Assembly: GCA_009691855.1 (NCBI GenBank)
Contig: SIAI01000009.1
Span: forward strand, 36,383 to 100,382
Length of the DNA: 64,000 nucleotides
Source of the DNA: Planctomycetota bacterium
GTDB lineage: Bacteria; Planctomycetota; UBA1135; GCA-002686595
Direction of reading: 5' to 3'
Positions 16,528-25,586 of the stretch are shown one piece after another. The position numbers and the translations under genes were made by a program. The number at the start of each line of letters is the position of its first letter. Position 1 is the first letter of the stretch. The notes under the pieces are model-generated. The model had not been told where the DNA came from. It did no database searches and saw only the letters and a program-made list of their open reading frames with translations.

Positions 16528-18333
16528 ATGGCTGACGGGGGCGCGGCCGGAGTCTTCGCGGGTGTGGGAGGTCGAGCAACGGCGCGGCGCTGGGGCTCGA
16601 TCCTGCTCGCGGCGCTCGTGCTGGCGGGGCTCGGCTTCGTCGCCTACCGCAACAGCTTCACGGTCCCGTTCGTCTACGACGACGAGCCGGCGATCCCGGC
16701 CAACCCGCGCATTCGCAGCCTGTGGCCGTTCGGCATGGCGGACTACAACGTGCAGTCGACCGAGTGCGGACGACCGCTCGTGCGGCTCTCGCTGGCGCTC
16801 AACTACGCGCTGGGTCGGTACGAGGTGCGCGGCTACCACGTCTTCAATCTGGCGCTGCACGTGCTCTCGGCGCTGCTCTTGTTCAGCCTGGTGCAGCGCA
16901 CGCTACGGCTCGCGAGCGCGCGCGCCTCGCGGCTCCACACGGCGGCTCCGTGCCTGGCGCTGATCACGGCGGCTCTGTGGCTCGTCCATCCACTGCAGAC
17001 CGACGCGGTGACGTACGTCATCCAGCGCACCGAACTCTTGATGGGGTTCTTCTATCTGGCAACGCTGTCCAGCGCGAGCGCGTCGCTCACGAGCCCGAGC
17101 CCGCGGGCCTGGTGTGTGCTCGGCGTCCTGTGCTGCGCGCTCGGCATGGCCAGCAAGGAAGCGATGGCTTCCGCACCGCTCGTGGTGGCGCTCTACGACC
17201 GCGCCTTCGCCTTTCCGAGCTGGGGCGAGATGCTGCGCCGCCGCCGAGGTTTCTACGCGGGCCTGGCAAGCACGTGGCTGGTTCTCGCGGCGCTCGTCGT
17301 CTCCGGGCCGCGCGACACGACCGTCGGCTTCGGGCTCGGCGTCGCCTGGTGGGAGTACGGCGCCACGCAGCTCGGCATGATCTTGCACTACCTACGGCTC
17401 GCGTTCTGGCCGGACGAGCTGTGCCTGGACTACGGACGTGGGCTCGCGCGCGGCGTGGCCGAGATCCTGCCGGGCGCGCTGGTCGTCGGCGCGCTGGTCG
17501 CGCTGACGATCTGGGGCATCTTCCGTCGTCCCGTGCTCGGTTTCCTGGGCGCGTTCTTCTTCGGGATCCTCGCGCCGAGCTCGAGCGTCGTCCCGATCAT
17601 CACCGAGGTCGGTGCCGAACGCCGCATGTATCTCTCGCTCGCGGTCGTGCTCGTGGTCGTCGTGCTGGGAGCGTATGGGCTCCTGTCACGTGTGTTGCGC
17701 CGCTCGGCCGGAGCGCGCGATCCCGCCCTAGGCGCCGTGGCCCTCCTCGCGCTCGCGGCGCTCGCCGCCGGCTGCCTGTTCACCGCGCGGCGCAACGAGG
17801 TCTTCCAGAGCGAGCTCTCGCTCTGGACCGACACGGTCGCGAAGCGGCCCGACAATCCCGCGGCGCACAACAACCTCGGGCGCGTGTATGCGCAGACCGG
17901 GCGCGTCAACGAGGCCTTCGAGCAGTTCACCATCGCGACCGGGCTCCCGCAGTGCGGCATCGACGCCTACAACAATCTCGGGACCGCGCTCTGCGAGCTC
18001 GGCCGGCTCGACGAGTCCGTCGCCTGCTTCCAGAACGTGCTGCGCCAGAAAGCAGACAATCCCGGCGCCTACGAGGGTCTCGGCGCCGTGCTCAGCCGCC
18101 AACGCAAGTGGCCAGAAGCGGTCGAGGCTTTCCAGAAGTGTGTGAGCCTCGGCTACCGCTCGGCCGACGTGCACAGCAACCTCGGCCGCGCGCTGTTCAA
18201 GGCCGGTCGTGATCCGGAAGCGATCCAGGCTTTCCAGAAGGCGCTGGAGCTCGAGCCCGGTCACGAGATCGCCGCGAAGAACCTGAAGGTGGTGCAGGAT
18301 CTGCTGAAGAAGGCGGCCGAGACGCAGCGCTGA
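16528..18333 (+). CDS. TMTC-like polytopic membrane protein with TPR tail
   Basis: This is a 601-residue protein. The first about 420 residues hold roughly ten hydrophobic segments (for example SILLAALVLAGLGFVAY, YLSLAVVLVVVVLGAYG), with VYDDEPAIPANP in the first external loop and GYHVFNLALHVLSALLL after it. That layout is typical of the TMTC/DUF1736 glycosyltransferase-like family (GT-C fold, acidic DD/DE motif). The last about 170 residues are tetratricopeptide repeats: NPAAHNNLGRVYAQTGRVNEAFEQF, AYNNLGTALCELGRLDES, SNLGRALFKAGRDPEAIQAFQKAL. Eukaryotic TMTCs are O-mannosyltransferases; an envelope glycosylation role here is inference. Confidence 0.82.
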   Translation: MADGGAAGVFAGVGGRATARRWGSILLAALVLAGLGFVAYRNSFTVPFVYDDEPAIPANPRIRSLWPFGMADYNVQSTECGRPLVRLSLALNYALGRYEVRGYHVFNLALHVLSALLLFSLVQRTLRLASARASRLHTAAPCLALITAALWLVHPLQTDAVTYVIQRTELLMGFFYLATLSSASASLTSPSPRAWCVLGVLCCALGMASKEAMASAPLVVALYDRAFAFPSWGEMLRRRRGFYAGLASTWLVLAALVVSGPRDTTVGFGLGVAWWEYGATQLGMILHYLRLAFWPDELCLDYGRGLARGVAEILPGALVVGALVALTIWGIFRRPVLGFLGAFFFGILAPSSSVVPIITEVGAERRMYLSLAVVLVVVVLGAYGLLSRVLRRSAGARDPALGAVALLALAALAAGCLFTARRNEVFQSELSLWTDTVAKRPDNPAAHNNLGRVYAQTGRVNEAFEQFTIATGLPQCGIDAYNNLGTALCELGRLDESVACFQNVLRQKADNPGAYEGLGAVLSRQRKWPEAVEAFQKCVSLGYRSADVHSNLGRALFKAGRDPEAIQAFQKALELEPGHEIAAKNLKVVQDLLKKAAETQR

Positions 18334-18367
18334 AACACGCGCCGCGCCGTGCGCTCTGCATGCACGC

Positions 18368-18575
18368 GCTGTCTGCCGGAACACCCTGGTTGTTCACACT
18401 CACAATGACCGTGGTGCCGGCCACTAGGTTGCGGACGTAGATGTCGCGGCCCGGCCCGTGCGTCTCTGAAGTGAGGTTGCTCGCTACACTCGAGAAAGCG
18501 ACGATCGTGCCGTCATCGGACACGTTGGGCTGATTGGAGGCACCATTGCTGGGAAGTCCCGAGTCGGTCAGGCTC
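18368..18575 (-). pseudogene. Fragment of a PD40/TolB-like beta-propeller protein
   Basis: On the minus strand a reading frame gives SLTDSGLPSNGASNQPNVSDDG, TIVAFSSVASNLTSE and GRDIYVRNLVAGTTVIVSV. This is a classic unit of a secreted PD40-type beta-propeller repeat protein. Only about one blade remains, with no start or signal peptide. The upstream end joins directly to a truncated sigma factor, and the other end stops near the 3' end of the TPR gene. It is best read as a deletion remnant. Confidence 0.7.
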
Positions 18576-18888
18576 CGCGCGACAGGAGCTCTTCCCGAGC
18601 CAGCTGGGCCTCGAAGGAGAGCTCCGCGCCATCACGCACCGCTTTGCCCTCGTGCTCGCTGCGGCGCGCGCTGCTGCGCAGACTCCGGCGCGCGTAGTTC
18701 TGAGTCACCCGAGTGAGCCAGCCGCGCAAGTTCTGCCCGTGGCCTGGAGGCCGCACGAGGACCGTTCTCCAGGTCTCTTGCTCCACGTCTTCGACGTCAT
18801 TGACGTCCTGCAGCAGCGAGCGCGCGAGCTTGCGAACGAACGCTGCGTGCGCGAGTAGCTCCTCCGGGACGGGTGCCGTTTCGGTCAT
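18568..18888 (-). pseudogene. ECF sigma factor truncated after region 2
   Basis: From ATG 18888 the frame encodes MTETAPVPEELLAHAAFVRKLARS, then DVEDVEQETWRTVLVRPP and GWLTRVTQNYARRSLR, a sigma-70 region 2 of the ECF type. It stops after 106 residues, before any region 4 helix-turn-helix. Normal ECF factors are about 160-200 residues. The stop codon falls at the junction with the PD40 fragment, so the 3' part was probably lost in a deletion. A functional stand-alone region 2 protein seems unlikely. Confidence 0.7.
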
Positions 18889-19037
18889 GACTCCAGGGTT
18901 CCTGCTCACCTCAATCCCGGCCGAAGCATGAACGGTTCAGAACCCGAGCAGAGATCCTTCCTTCTTGCACGAGCGCCATCCGGCCTCTCCCTCGCACAGC
19001 TGCAGAGGATATCGCGCCGGCCGCGCGGACCCTGGCC

Positions 19038-20189
19038 CTAGAGCTTGGTGTTCTCGCGCACCGTGTTCTCGGGCTCGACCACCACGATCTCGCCCTCGAC
19101 GCGGTTCTTCTCGACCACGTAGCGCACGCAGCCCTTGCCGACGTAGATCGCCTGCTGGCGCGCGCCGCGGACCTCGTTGTCGCGGATGACGTTTTCCTCG
19201 TTGATGCCCTGGCGCGGCGTCTTCTCGTACCACCAGCTGTGGATGCCGATCTCGCAGTCCGAGATCTTGTTCCTCTCGACCACGTTGCGCGAGGCGTCGT
19301 TGAGCACGATGCCCCACGGCGCGCTGGTGATCGTGTTGCCGGCGATGTGGAAGCGCTCGACGAAGTGGTCGAGGTCGATGGCCTCGTCGTCGATGCGCTC
19401 GAGCGTGCAGTCCTCGACCGCGCCGTCGACCTCGTTGTAGAGCGCCACGGCGCGCCCGTACCAGTCGGAGAAGCGGCAGCGGCGCACGCTCACACCCGAG
19501 CCGGGCGGGCCCTTGCGTTGCTCCTCGAAGCCCCACGGCGCGCTGGCCCAGATGGCGCAGCGCTGCGAGTGGCCGGGCATCGGGATCGCCGCATCGCGCC
19601 CGCCCTCGAAGGCGAGGTCTTCGATGGCCGTGCGTCCGTCCTTGTTCAGCCACAGGAGCTTGTGCGGGTAGCCCACCCGGCTGCCCGCCGGGACGTCGAG
19701 CGTCAAGGCGTCGTGCAGCACGAGCTTCTGGCCCTCGACCCGTTCGACCTGCTGGAGCTCGAGCGCCTTGGTCGTGCCGTCGGCGAAGAACTCGCTGCCG
19801 AGCGGCGGCAGGATCTGCACGCGCACGGCGTCGGCGAACTCGTGCGCGCCGGCGACGACGAGCTCCTTGGCGCCCGCCTGGGCAGCCTCGGCGGTGAGCA
19901 CGGGCGCGGGCAGCGCGAGCACGGCTCCGGGCTCGCCGCGCAGGACGAGGTCGTGCGGCAGGAACAGCGCGCGGCGGATCACGTAGCGCCCCGGACCGAG
20001 CACCAGGGTCCCGCCGCCCGGCCGCAGGCGCACCAGCGCGCGCTCGAGCGCACGATCGTCGTCGCCGAGCTCGTCGGCCTCCCCCGACTGACGTACGACG
20101 ACCGTCGGACGCGTCGCGCTCGGCGCGGTTTCCTGCGCGAAGGCGGGCGGAGCGAGGGCGAGCGCGGCGAGCAGCAGAGGAGCCAGCAT
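19038..20189 (-). CDS. Secreted right-handed parallel beta-helix protein
   Basis: This 383-residue protein starts at ATG 20189, with signal peptide MLAPLLLAALALAPPAFAQ. Residues about 40-110 match the pectate-lyase-like N-cap: DDDRALERALVRLRPGGGTLVLGPGRYVI. The C-terminal half has beta-helix coils with short repeats such as VRRCRFSDWYGRAVALYN, VEDCTLERIDDEAIDLDHF, IAGNTITSAPWGIVLND and VIRDNEVRGARQQAIYV. The fold is shared by polysaccharide lyases, alginate epimerases and non-enzymatic binding proteins. I see no decisive catalytic motif. It is divergent from the DUF4956 operon, with about 100 bp between the likely starts. Confidence 0.85.
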   Translation of the reverse strand: MLAPLLLAALALAPPAFAQETAPSATRPTVVVRQSGEADELGDDDRALERALVRLRPGGGTLVLGPGRYVIRRALFLPHDLVLRGEPGAVLALPAPVLTAEAAQAGAKELVVAGAHEFADAVRVQILPPLGSEFFADGTTKALELQQVERVEGQKLVLHDALTLDVPAGSRVGYPHKLLWLNKDGRTAIEDLAFEGGRDAAIPMPGHSQRCAIWASAPWGFEEQRKGPPGSGVSVRRCRFSDWYGRAVALYNEVDGAVEDCTLERIDDEAIDLDHFVERFHIAGNTITSAPWGIVLNDASRNVVERNKISDCEIGIHSWWYEKTPRQGINEENVIRDNEVRGARQQAIYVGKGCVRYVVEKNRVEGEIVVVEPENTVRENTKL

Positions 20190-20293
20190 GGTCTCAGAGG
20201 AGTCTACTGCGCCCGCGCCCCGTTCGTTTGGGGCAGCGCGCGGGGTATCTTGAAACACCTCCGCACTCCCCCGCGACCGAGCTGCCACCGCCC

Positions 20294-20980
20294 GTGCCCT
20301 GGAACTCTTTTCTGCAATCCAACCAGGATCCCAGCGATCCGCGCACGCTGCTCGTCAACCTGGGGCTGGTGCTGATCCTGGGCCAGATCCTGGTCTGGCA
20401 TTACCAGCGCTTCTCGCCCGTGCTCTCGAACAAGCGCAAGTTCTCGCGCGTGTTCGTGTTCATCGCGGCCACGACCATGCTGGTGATCACCGTCGTGCAG
20501 CGCTCGCTGGCCCTCTCGCTGGGCCTGGTCGGCGCGCTGTCGATCATCCGCTTCCGCACGCCGATCAAGGAGCCGGAGGAGCTCGCCTACCTGTTCCTCG
20601 CCATCGGTCTGGGCCTGGGCCTGGGTGCGAACCAGCACGTCGTGACGGTGCTGGTCTTCGTCGTGGTGCTCGGCTACATGGCGCTGGTCAGCTCGGGCAA
20701 GGAGAACGGTTTGCCGCCGCGGCTGCTGGTGCACCTCTCGGGCACGATCGCGGGTGTGGGACAGAGCACCGAGTCGACGCTGCGCGAGGTGTTGAAGACG
20801 GCCGAGGAGGGCGCCTCGCGCGTGGACCTGCGCCGCATCGACACCGAGGGCACGAGCTTCAACGCCACGCTGGTGCTCGACCTCGAGCGCGCCGATCAGG
20901 TCGGCCCGCTGTTGACGCGGCTCGAGAAGGCGCTGCCGGGCAGCTCGATCAGCGTGGTCGAGGGCAACAGTCTGGAGTGA
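20294..20980 (+). CDS. DUF4956 membrane protein
   Basis: This protein of about 228 residues carries the DUF4956 signature, LVGALSIIRFRTPIKEPEELAYLFLAIGLGLGLGA, between hydrophobic segments (about four: LLVNLGLVLILGQILVW, FVFIAATTMLVITVVQ, the signature region, VVTVLVFVVVLGYMALV). A soluble C-terminal domain follows. GTG 20294 (PWNSFLQSNQDP) is preferred; TTG 20228 is also possible, and neither has a strong ribosome-binding site. DUF4956 proteins are known to neighbour CotH and VTC-domain genes, exactly as seen here. The biochemical role is unknown; a membrane partner of the polyphosphate-polymerase-like VTC protein is a reasonable inference. Confidence 0.85.
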   Translation: MPWNSFLQSNQDPSDPRTLLVNLGLVLILGQILVWHYQRFSPVLSNKRKFSRVFVFIAATTMLVITVVQRSLALSLGLVGALSIIRFRTPIKEPEELAYLFLAIGLGLGLGANQHVVTVLVFVVVLGYMALVSSGKENGLPPRLLVHLSGTIAGVGQSTESTLREVLKTAEEGASRVDLRRIDTEGTSFNATLVLDLERADQVGPLLTRLEKALPGSSISVVEGNSLE

Positions 20981-21005
20981 GAGCCGCCGCCCGAACGGCC
21001 CCGCG

Positions 21006-23771
21006 ATGCTGACCCACAAGGAACGATCGAGCGGGACCGGGGTCGGCCTGGTGATCCTCGCTGCCGGGATCCTGATCGGCGCCCTGGCGCGACCGACGCG
21101 CTGGTTCGAGCGTCGCGCCGAGAGTACCGAGCGCACGCCCTTCCCCACGCTCGTCCCCGCGACGACGCCCGCGGCGCCGGCCGCCAACGACCTCGCCACG
21201 ATCGAGCTCGTCATCCCGCCCGAGTCCGCTGCGGTGCTCGAGCGCGTGCGCGCGGCCGCGCTGGAGCGCGGCATCCTCACCCAGACCGACGCCGACACGG
21301 TCAAGGCCGAGTTCGTCAGTGGCGGCGTGCGCCAGGCGGCCGAGATCCGCCTCAAGGGCGACTGGACCGACCACGTAGACAGCGAGAAGTGGTCGTACCG
21401 CATCCGCCTGAAGGACGGCGCGTTCCGGGGCATGCGCGAGTTCTCGATCCAGGCTCCGAAGACGCGCGGGTATCTCTGGGAGTGGCTGGTGCACGAGGCC
21501 GCGCGGCGCGAGCGCGTGCTCGTCCCGCGCTCGACCTTCCTGAACGTGGTGCAGAACGGCCACGCCATGGGCGTGTATTTTCTCGAGGAGCACTTCGAGA
21601 AGGAGCTGCTCGAGTCCCAGGGCCGGCGCGAGGGCCCGATCGTCGTGTGGGACGAGAGCACGCTGTGGTCGACGCTGCTGGAGGAGGGCAGCGTGCCTGC
21701 GAAAGGCGTGCGCGCCTTCGAGTCGCAGCTGCGCGCCAGCGCGCACACGCTGGAGCCGGCCGAGGTGCGCGCCTTCGGTGAGAAGCGCCTGTCCTCGTTC
21801 GACGGTTTGAGCCACGCGCTGCACGCGGCCATCGAGCAGATGAAGCAGCTGCGCGCGCTGGCGCTGGTGGACCAGCCCGAGACCGACCGGCGGCGGACGC
21901 TGGAGGCCATCGACGAGCTGCGTGGGAAGTCGCTGGAGGAGATCGTCGACGTCGAGCGCCTGGGTTGCGCGCACGCGCTCCTGTCCGTGTTCCAGGTCGA
22001 GCACTCGCTGGCCTGGCACAACATGCGCTTCTACCGCGATCCGGTGCAGGCGCGCCTCGAGCCGATCCTGTTCGACAACTCTGCCCAGGAGCCGGCCGGC
22101 CGCGACCCGGTGCCGTGGCGCGCGCACGACCTCACCGCGGCCTTCGCGCGCAGCCCGGGCTACTACGAGGCGCTGTTCACGCACCTCGGGCGCATGCTGC
22201 GTTCGGATTGGCTCGACGGTTTTCTGGCCCAGGTCGAGCCGGACCTCGCGCGCTTCGAGGCCGTTTTGATGGCCGACGGCGGGCTGCCGAGCGGCTGCTC
22301 GGCGGGCGAGATGAAGCAGCGCCTGCGGGCTCAGATCGTGTACCTGCGCAAAGCCTGCCTGCCCAGCGATGCGGCCAACTTCGAAGCCAGCTACGAGCTC
22401 ACCGACGCGCACAAGGACGCCGGCGAGGGCTGGCTCGAGGTGCGTGCGTGGGCCACGACGCGCTCGCCGGTCGTGGTCGAGGGCTTTCGCTTCTCGAATG
22501 GCAGCGTCGCGCCCGCCGCGGGCGCCTTGAAGGACGGCCTCGGCGCGCGCGTGCGCGGCCAGGGCGTGGTGCTGGCGCCCGACGGGCGCGCGGCGACCTT
22601 CCGTTTCCCGATGAACGAGCGCCTGGCCAACCTCGAGACGGTGCAGAAGGTCACGCGCGCGATCCGCGCCGAGCTCGAGGCCGACAAGATGCTCGACCTC
22701 GACGTGCACGTCGTGCAGCGCCTGCTGGCGGCCGAGGACTCGCGCGAGGAGCTGCTCACCTTCCGCCGCGCGAGCCCGGTGAGCGGCCCCGACGGCCGGC
22801 CGGAGCCGCCCAGCGTCGCCGCGGCGCTCGAGCGCCATCCGTTCCTGCGCTACGACTTCGCGAAGAACCAGCTCACGGCCCTGGCGGGGGCGTGGGAGGT
22901 CGAAGGTGATCTGGTGCTGCCGAGCGGGACCGCACTGACGCTCGTGCCGGGCACGACGCTGCGTTTCCAGACGGGCGCGGTGCTGCTCGCCGACGCGCCG
23001 CTGCTCTTCGCGGGCACGAGCGCACAGCCGATCGTGCTCGAGCCACGCGCCGACACGCCGAGCTGGTGCGGCGTGATCGTGCTCGGCGCCAACGGGCGCT
23101 GCGAGTGGAACGACGTCACCGTGCGTCACACCGACGCGGTCGCGCGCGGCGGCTGGATCGTGACCGGCGCGGTGACCTTCTACCGCACGCCGGTGACGCT
23201 CCTGCGCTGCCACTTCGACGGCACCAAGGCCGAGGACGGGCTCAACGTGTTCGGCGCGGACATCCTGCTCGACACGGTGACGTTCAGCGCGTGTCAGTCG
23301 GACAGTTTCGACGGCGACTTCGTCACCGGCGAGGTGCGCAACTGTTTGTTCCAGGACGGGCTGGCCGACGGCATCGACGTCAGCGGCAGCCACCTCCTCG
23401 CGCGCAACAACCGCTTCCAGCACATGGGCGACAAGGCCTATTCGATCGGCGAGCGCAGCCAGGCGCGCATCGAGGGCGGCAGCGCGCTCGACGTCTCCAA
23501 CGGCGTGGCCTCCAAGGACGCCTCGCGGGTCGAGATCCAAGGCTTCACGATCGACGGCGCGCGCCACTACGGCCTCGCGGCCTTCGTCAAGAAGCCCGAG
23601 TACGGACCCGCGCAGCTGCTGGCGACCGGCGTGATCATCCGCTCCGCGGGTCTGGCGCCAGCGATCGCGCAGACGGGCTGCAGCGTCGAGATCGACGGCG
23701 TCGCCCTGGCGACCCAGGACATCGACATCGAGGCTTCCTACCGGGAAGGCGTGCTTGGAGTCGCGAAGTGA
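21006..23771 (+). CDS. CotH-kinase-like protein fused to a parallel beta-helix
   Basis: This 921-residue protein has an N-terminal membrane anchor (VGLVILAAGILIGALA). Residues about 65-390 are CotH-like, with VKAEFVSGGVRQAAEIRLKGDW, WSYRIRLKDG, FRGMREFSIQAP, VLVPRSTFLNVVQNG, MGVYFLEEHFEKELL and WHNMRFYRDP, then PILFDNSAQ where CotH proteins have a metal-binding Asp. CotH of Bacillus is an atypical protein kinase. Residues about 640-915 form a right-handed beta-helix (WNDVTVRHTDAVARGG, LDTVTFSACQSDSFDGDF, ARNNRFQHMGDKAYSIG). It overlaps the VTC gene by 17 bp, which suggests translational coupling. Envelope phosphorylation or matrix assembly is inferred. Confidence 0.85.
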   Translation: MLTHKERSSGTGVGLVILAAGILIGALARPTRWFERRAESTERTPFPTLVPATTPAAPAANDLATIELVIPPESAAVLERVRAAALERGILTQTDADTVKAEFVSGGVRQAAEIRLKGDWTDHVDSEKWSYRIRLKDGAFRGMREFSIQAPKTRGYLWEWLVHEAARRERVLVPRSTFLNVVQNGHAMGVYFLEEHFEKELLESQGRREGPIVVWDESTLWSTLLEEGSVPAKGVRAFESQLRASAHTLEPAEVRAFGEKRLSSFDGLSHALHAAIEQMKQLRALALVDQPETDRRRTLEAIDELRGKSLEEIVDVERLGCAHALLSVFQVEHSLAWHNMRFYRDPVQARLEPILFDNSAQEPAGRDPVPWRAHDLTAAFARSPGYYEALFTHLGRMLRSDWLDGFLAQVEPDLARFEAVLMADGGLPSGCSAGEMKQRLRAQIVYLRKACLPSDAANFEASYELTDAHKDAGEGWLEVRAWATTRSPVVVEGFRFSNGSVAPAAGALKDGLGARVRGQGVVLAPDGRAATFRFPMNERLANLETVQKVTRAIRAELEADKMLDLDVHVVQRLLAAEDSREELLTFRRASPVSGPDGRPEPPSVAAALERHPFLRYDFAKNQLTALAGAWEVEGDLVLPSGTALTLVPGTTLRFQTGAVLLADAPLLFAGTSAQPIVLEPRADTPSWCGVIVLGANGRCEWNDVTVRHTDAVARGGWIVTGAVTFYRTPVTLLRCHFDGTKAEDGLNVFGADILLDTVTFSACQSDSFDGDFVTGEVRNCLFQDGLADGIDVSGSHLLARNNRFQHMGDKAYSIGERSQARIEGGSALDVSNGVASKDASRVEIQGFTIDGARHYGLAAFVKKPEYGPAQLLATGVIIRSAGLAPAIAQTGCSVEIDGVALATQDIDIEASYREGVLGVAK

Positions 23772-24468
23772 GCGTCCGGGGTTGCGCTACGAGCTCAAGC
23801 TCGTCGCCGACGAAGCCTTCGGGCCCGAGCTCTGCATGCTGTTGCGCCTGGATCGCGCCGGCATCCGCACGCCGTACCCGCCACGCGTGGTGCAGAGCGT
23901 GTACCTCGACACGCCCTTCCAGAAGACCCTGCAGGAGAACCTGGCCGGCCTGTCGCGGCGCGAGAAGGTGCGCCTGCGCTGGTACGGCGCCACGGCCTCG
24001 GGCGTGCGTGCCACGCTCGAGCGCAAGTGCCGCGAAAACTCCATGGGCTGGAAGGAGAGCACCTCCATCGTCGGCGCGCTCGACGTGGCCGGGGTCGAGC
24101 GCCACGCGTTCATGGACGGGCTCGCGCGGCGCTGCGACGCTCGCTGGCGCGCGCTCCTCGCGGGTTTCGAGCCGGCGCAGTGGGTGCGCTACCGGCGCGA
24201 GTACTTCACCAGCGCCGACCAGCGCGTGCGCTTGACGCTGGACCGCGAGCTCACCTTCGCCGACCAGCGGCGGCTGATGCGTCTGGGCCCGCGCGAGCGC
24301 ACGCCGTCCGCGCGCGTGCTGGTGCTCGAGCTCAAGTGCGCGCCCGACGACCTCGAGCGCGCGCGCGACATCCTGGGACGCCTGCCGATCCCGCTGGGGC
24401 GCTGCTCGAAATTCGTGCTGGCTGCGGAGCCGTCCTCCGGGCCGCTGCCCTCGGAGCTCGAGGTCTAA
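23755..24468 (+). CDS. VTC-domain (polyphosphate polymerase-type) protein
   Basis: This 237-residue cytoplasmic protein has the VTC triphosphate-tunnel fold. The basic and acidic tunnel residues are visible in order: LRYELKLVADE, SVYLDTPF, KVRLRWYG, TLERKCREN, VRYRREYFTS, RLTLDRELTF and VLVLELKCA. In yeast Vtc4 such a domain makes polyphosphate from ATP. The start is TTG 23755, chosen for the GGAAGG site 6 nt upstream and the overlap with the CotH gene; no good ATG exists before the fold. The stop is 2 bp from the next start. The usual bacterial context CotH-VTC-DUF4956 is present. Confidence 0.9.
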   Translation: MESRSERPGLRYELKLVADEAFGPELCMLLRLDRAGIRTPYPPRVVQSVYLDTPFQKTLQENLAGLSRREKVRLRWYGATASGVRATLERKCRENSMGWKESTSIVGALDVAGVERHAFMDGLARRCDARWRALLAGFEPAQWVRYRREYFTSADQRVRLTLDRELTFADQRRLMRLGPRERTPSARVLVLELKCAPDDLERARDILGRLPIPLGRCSKFVLAAEPSSGPLPSELEV

Positions 24469-24470
24469 CG

Positions 24471-25586
24471 GTGCGCCCCACCCTCGCGCTCGCGCTGGTG
24501 CTGCTCTTGCTCACGCTGGCGCTGAACCAGTCGCGTCGGCTGTTCCCGCGCCCGAGCGGGCCGGCGGCGCTGGCGGATCGCGCGCTCGAGCTCGTGGCCG
24601 GCGCCAAGGGGACGCTTTTGCCCGCGGCGCGCATCGGCAGCGGGCCCGAGCGCATCGCCAGCGCCATCCGCCTGGGCGAGCGCACGCTGCCCTTCGGCGG
24701 CGAGGGCCTGTTCGCGGCCTTCGTCGGCGCGGACGACGAGATCCGCGTCACGCGCAGCTTCGATCTGGCGCACGCGCCGCTCGCCGTGGGCGAACTCGCC
24801 GAGGCGCTCGAGCAAGCCGAGTTCGGCGAGCTGCTGGTGTTGATCTCGGGCGGACGCTGCGCGCCGGCCGAAGCCCAGCGAGAAGAGCTCGCGCGCGTGC
24901 TACTCACCCTGGGCGCGCGCGCGCCGCTGGGGTCGGCCAGGCCCGAGAGCTGGGCCCTGCTCGCGTTGCGCCTCGAGGCCGGCTGGGTGCCGCTGGCCGA
25001 GGGCTATAGCCGCGACGAGGGCGTGGCGCTCGCCTTCGTGCTCGGCGCGGATCGCGAGGCCTACGCCGACTTCCGCTGCGAGCGCGTATTCGTACCGGGC
25101 GGCGCGCGCAGCGAGATGGCACTGGAGGACGAACTCGCGCAGGCGACGCTGTGCAGCGAGGGCGTGGAGTTCGCGCTCGAGCGCACGGTGCTCGGCCGAC
25201 CGCTGGCCGGGCTGCTCGTGCCGCCGCGCACGGACGCGGACGGCCGCGCGCAGCGCGCGCGCGTCGTGTGGGCAGACGTACCCATCGGCGCGGGCGCCGG
25301 GATCCTGGCCTGGGTCGGTCTGGCGGACGGCGCCGAAGTGGGCGACGGCGCGCTGTGCGAGGTGCGCGTCGATGGACAGCTCGTGCAGAGTTTGCGCGTG
25401 CTCCCCGGCGCGCCGTGGAAGGTGCTGCTGGCCGATCTGCAGCCCTTCGCGAGGCGGCGCGTGACGCTGGAGCTCGCGGTCGAGCCGGGCGCGAGCACGC
25501 GCGGCGATCTGCTGCTGTTCGGCCGACCGACGCTGTTCCAGGGCTACGACCGCTCGCCGCTCGAGGTCTGGGCGGAGGGACGATGA
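24471..25586 (+). CDS. Exported protein with an ILEI/FAM3-like domain
   Basis: This 371-residue protein starts at GTG 24471, with ribosome-binding sequence GGAGCTCGAGG, and an N-terminal hydrophobic anchor (TLALALVLLLLTLALNQS). Residues about 65-175 match the interleukin-like EMT inducer (ILEI/FAM3) pattern: a beta start around FGGEGLFAAFV, then ITRS-like RVTRSFDLAH, then VGELAEALEQAEFGELLVLISGG, LARVLLTLGARAPLGSARPESWALLALR and GWVPLAEGYS. The rest is a beta-rich domain ending FGRPTLFQGYDRSPLEVW. Stop and next start overlap as ATGA. The ILEI call rests on pattern only. A surface carbohydrate- or glycan-related role would fit the operon. Confidence 0.65.
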   Translation: MRPTLALALVLLLLTLALNQSRRLFPRPSGPAALADRALELVAGAKGTLLPAARIGSGPERIASAIRLGERTLPFGGEGLFAAFVGADDEIRVTRSFDLAHAPLAVGELAEALEQAEFGELLVLISGGRCAPAEAQREELARVLLTLGARAPLGSARPESWALLALRLEAGWVPLAEGYSRDEGVALAFVLGADREAYADFRCERVFVPGGARSEMALEDELAQATLCSEGVEFALERTVLGRPLAGLLVPPRTDADGRAQRARVVWADVPIGAGAGILAWVGLADGAEVGDGALCEVRVDGQLVQSLRVLPGAPWKVLLADLQPFARRRVTLELAVEPGASTRGDLLLFGRPTLFQGYDRSPLEVWAEGR

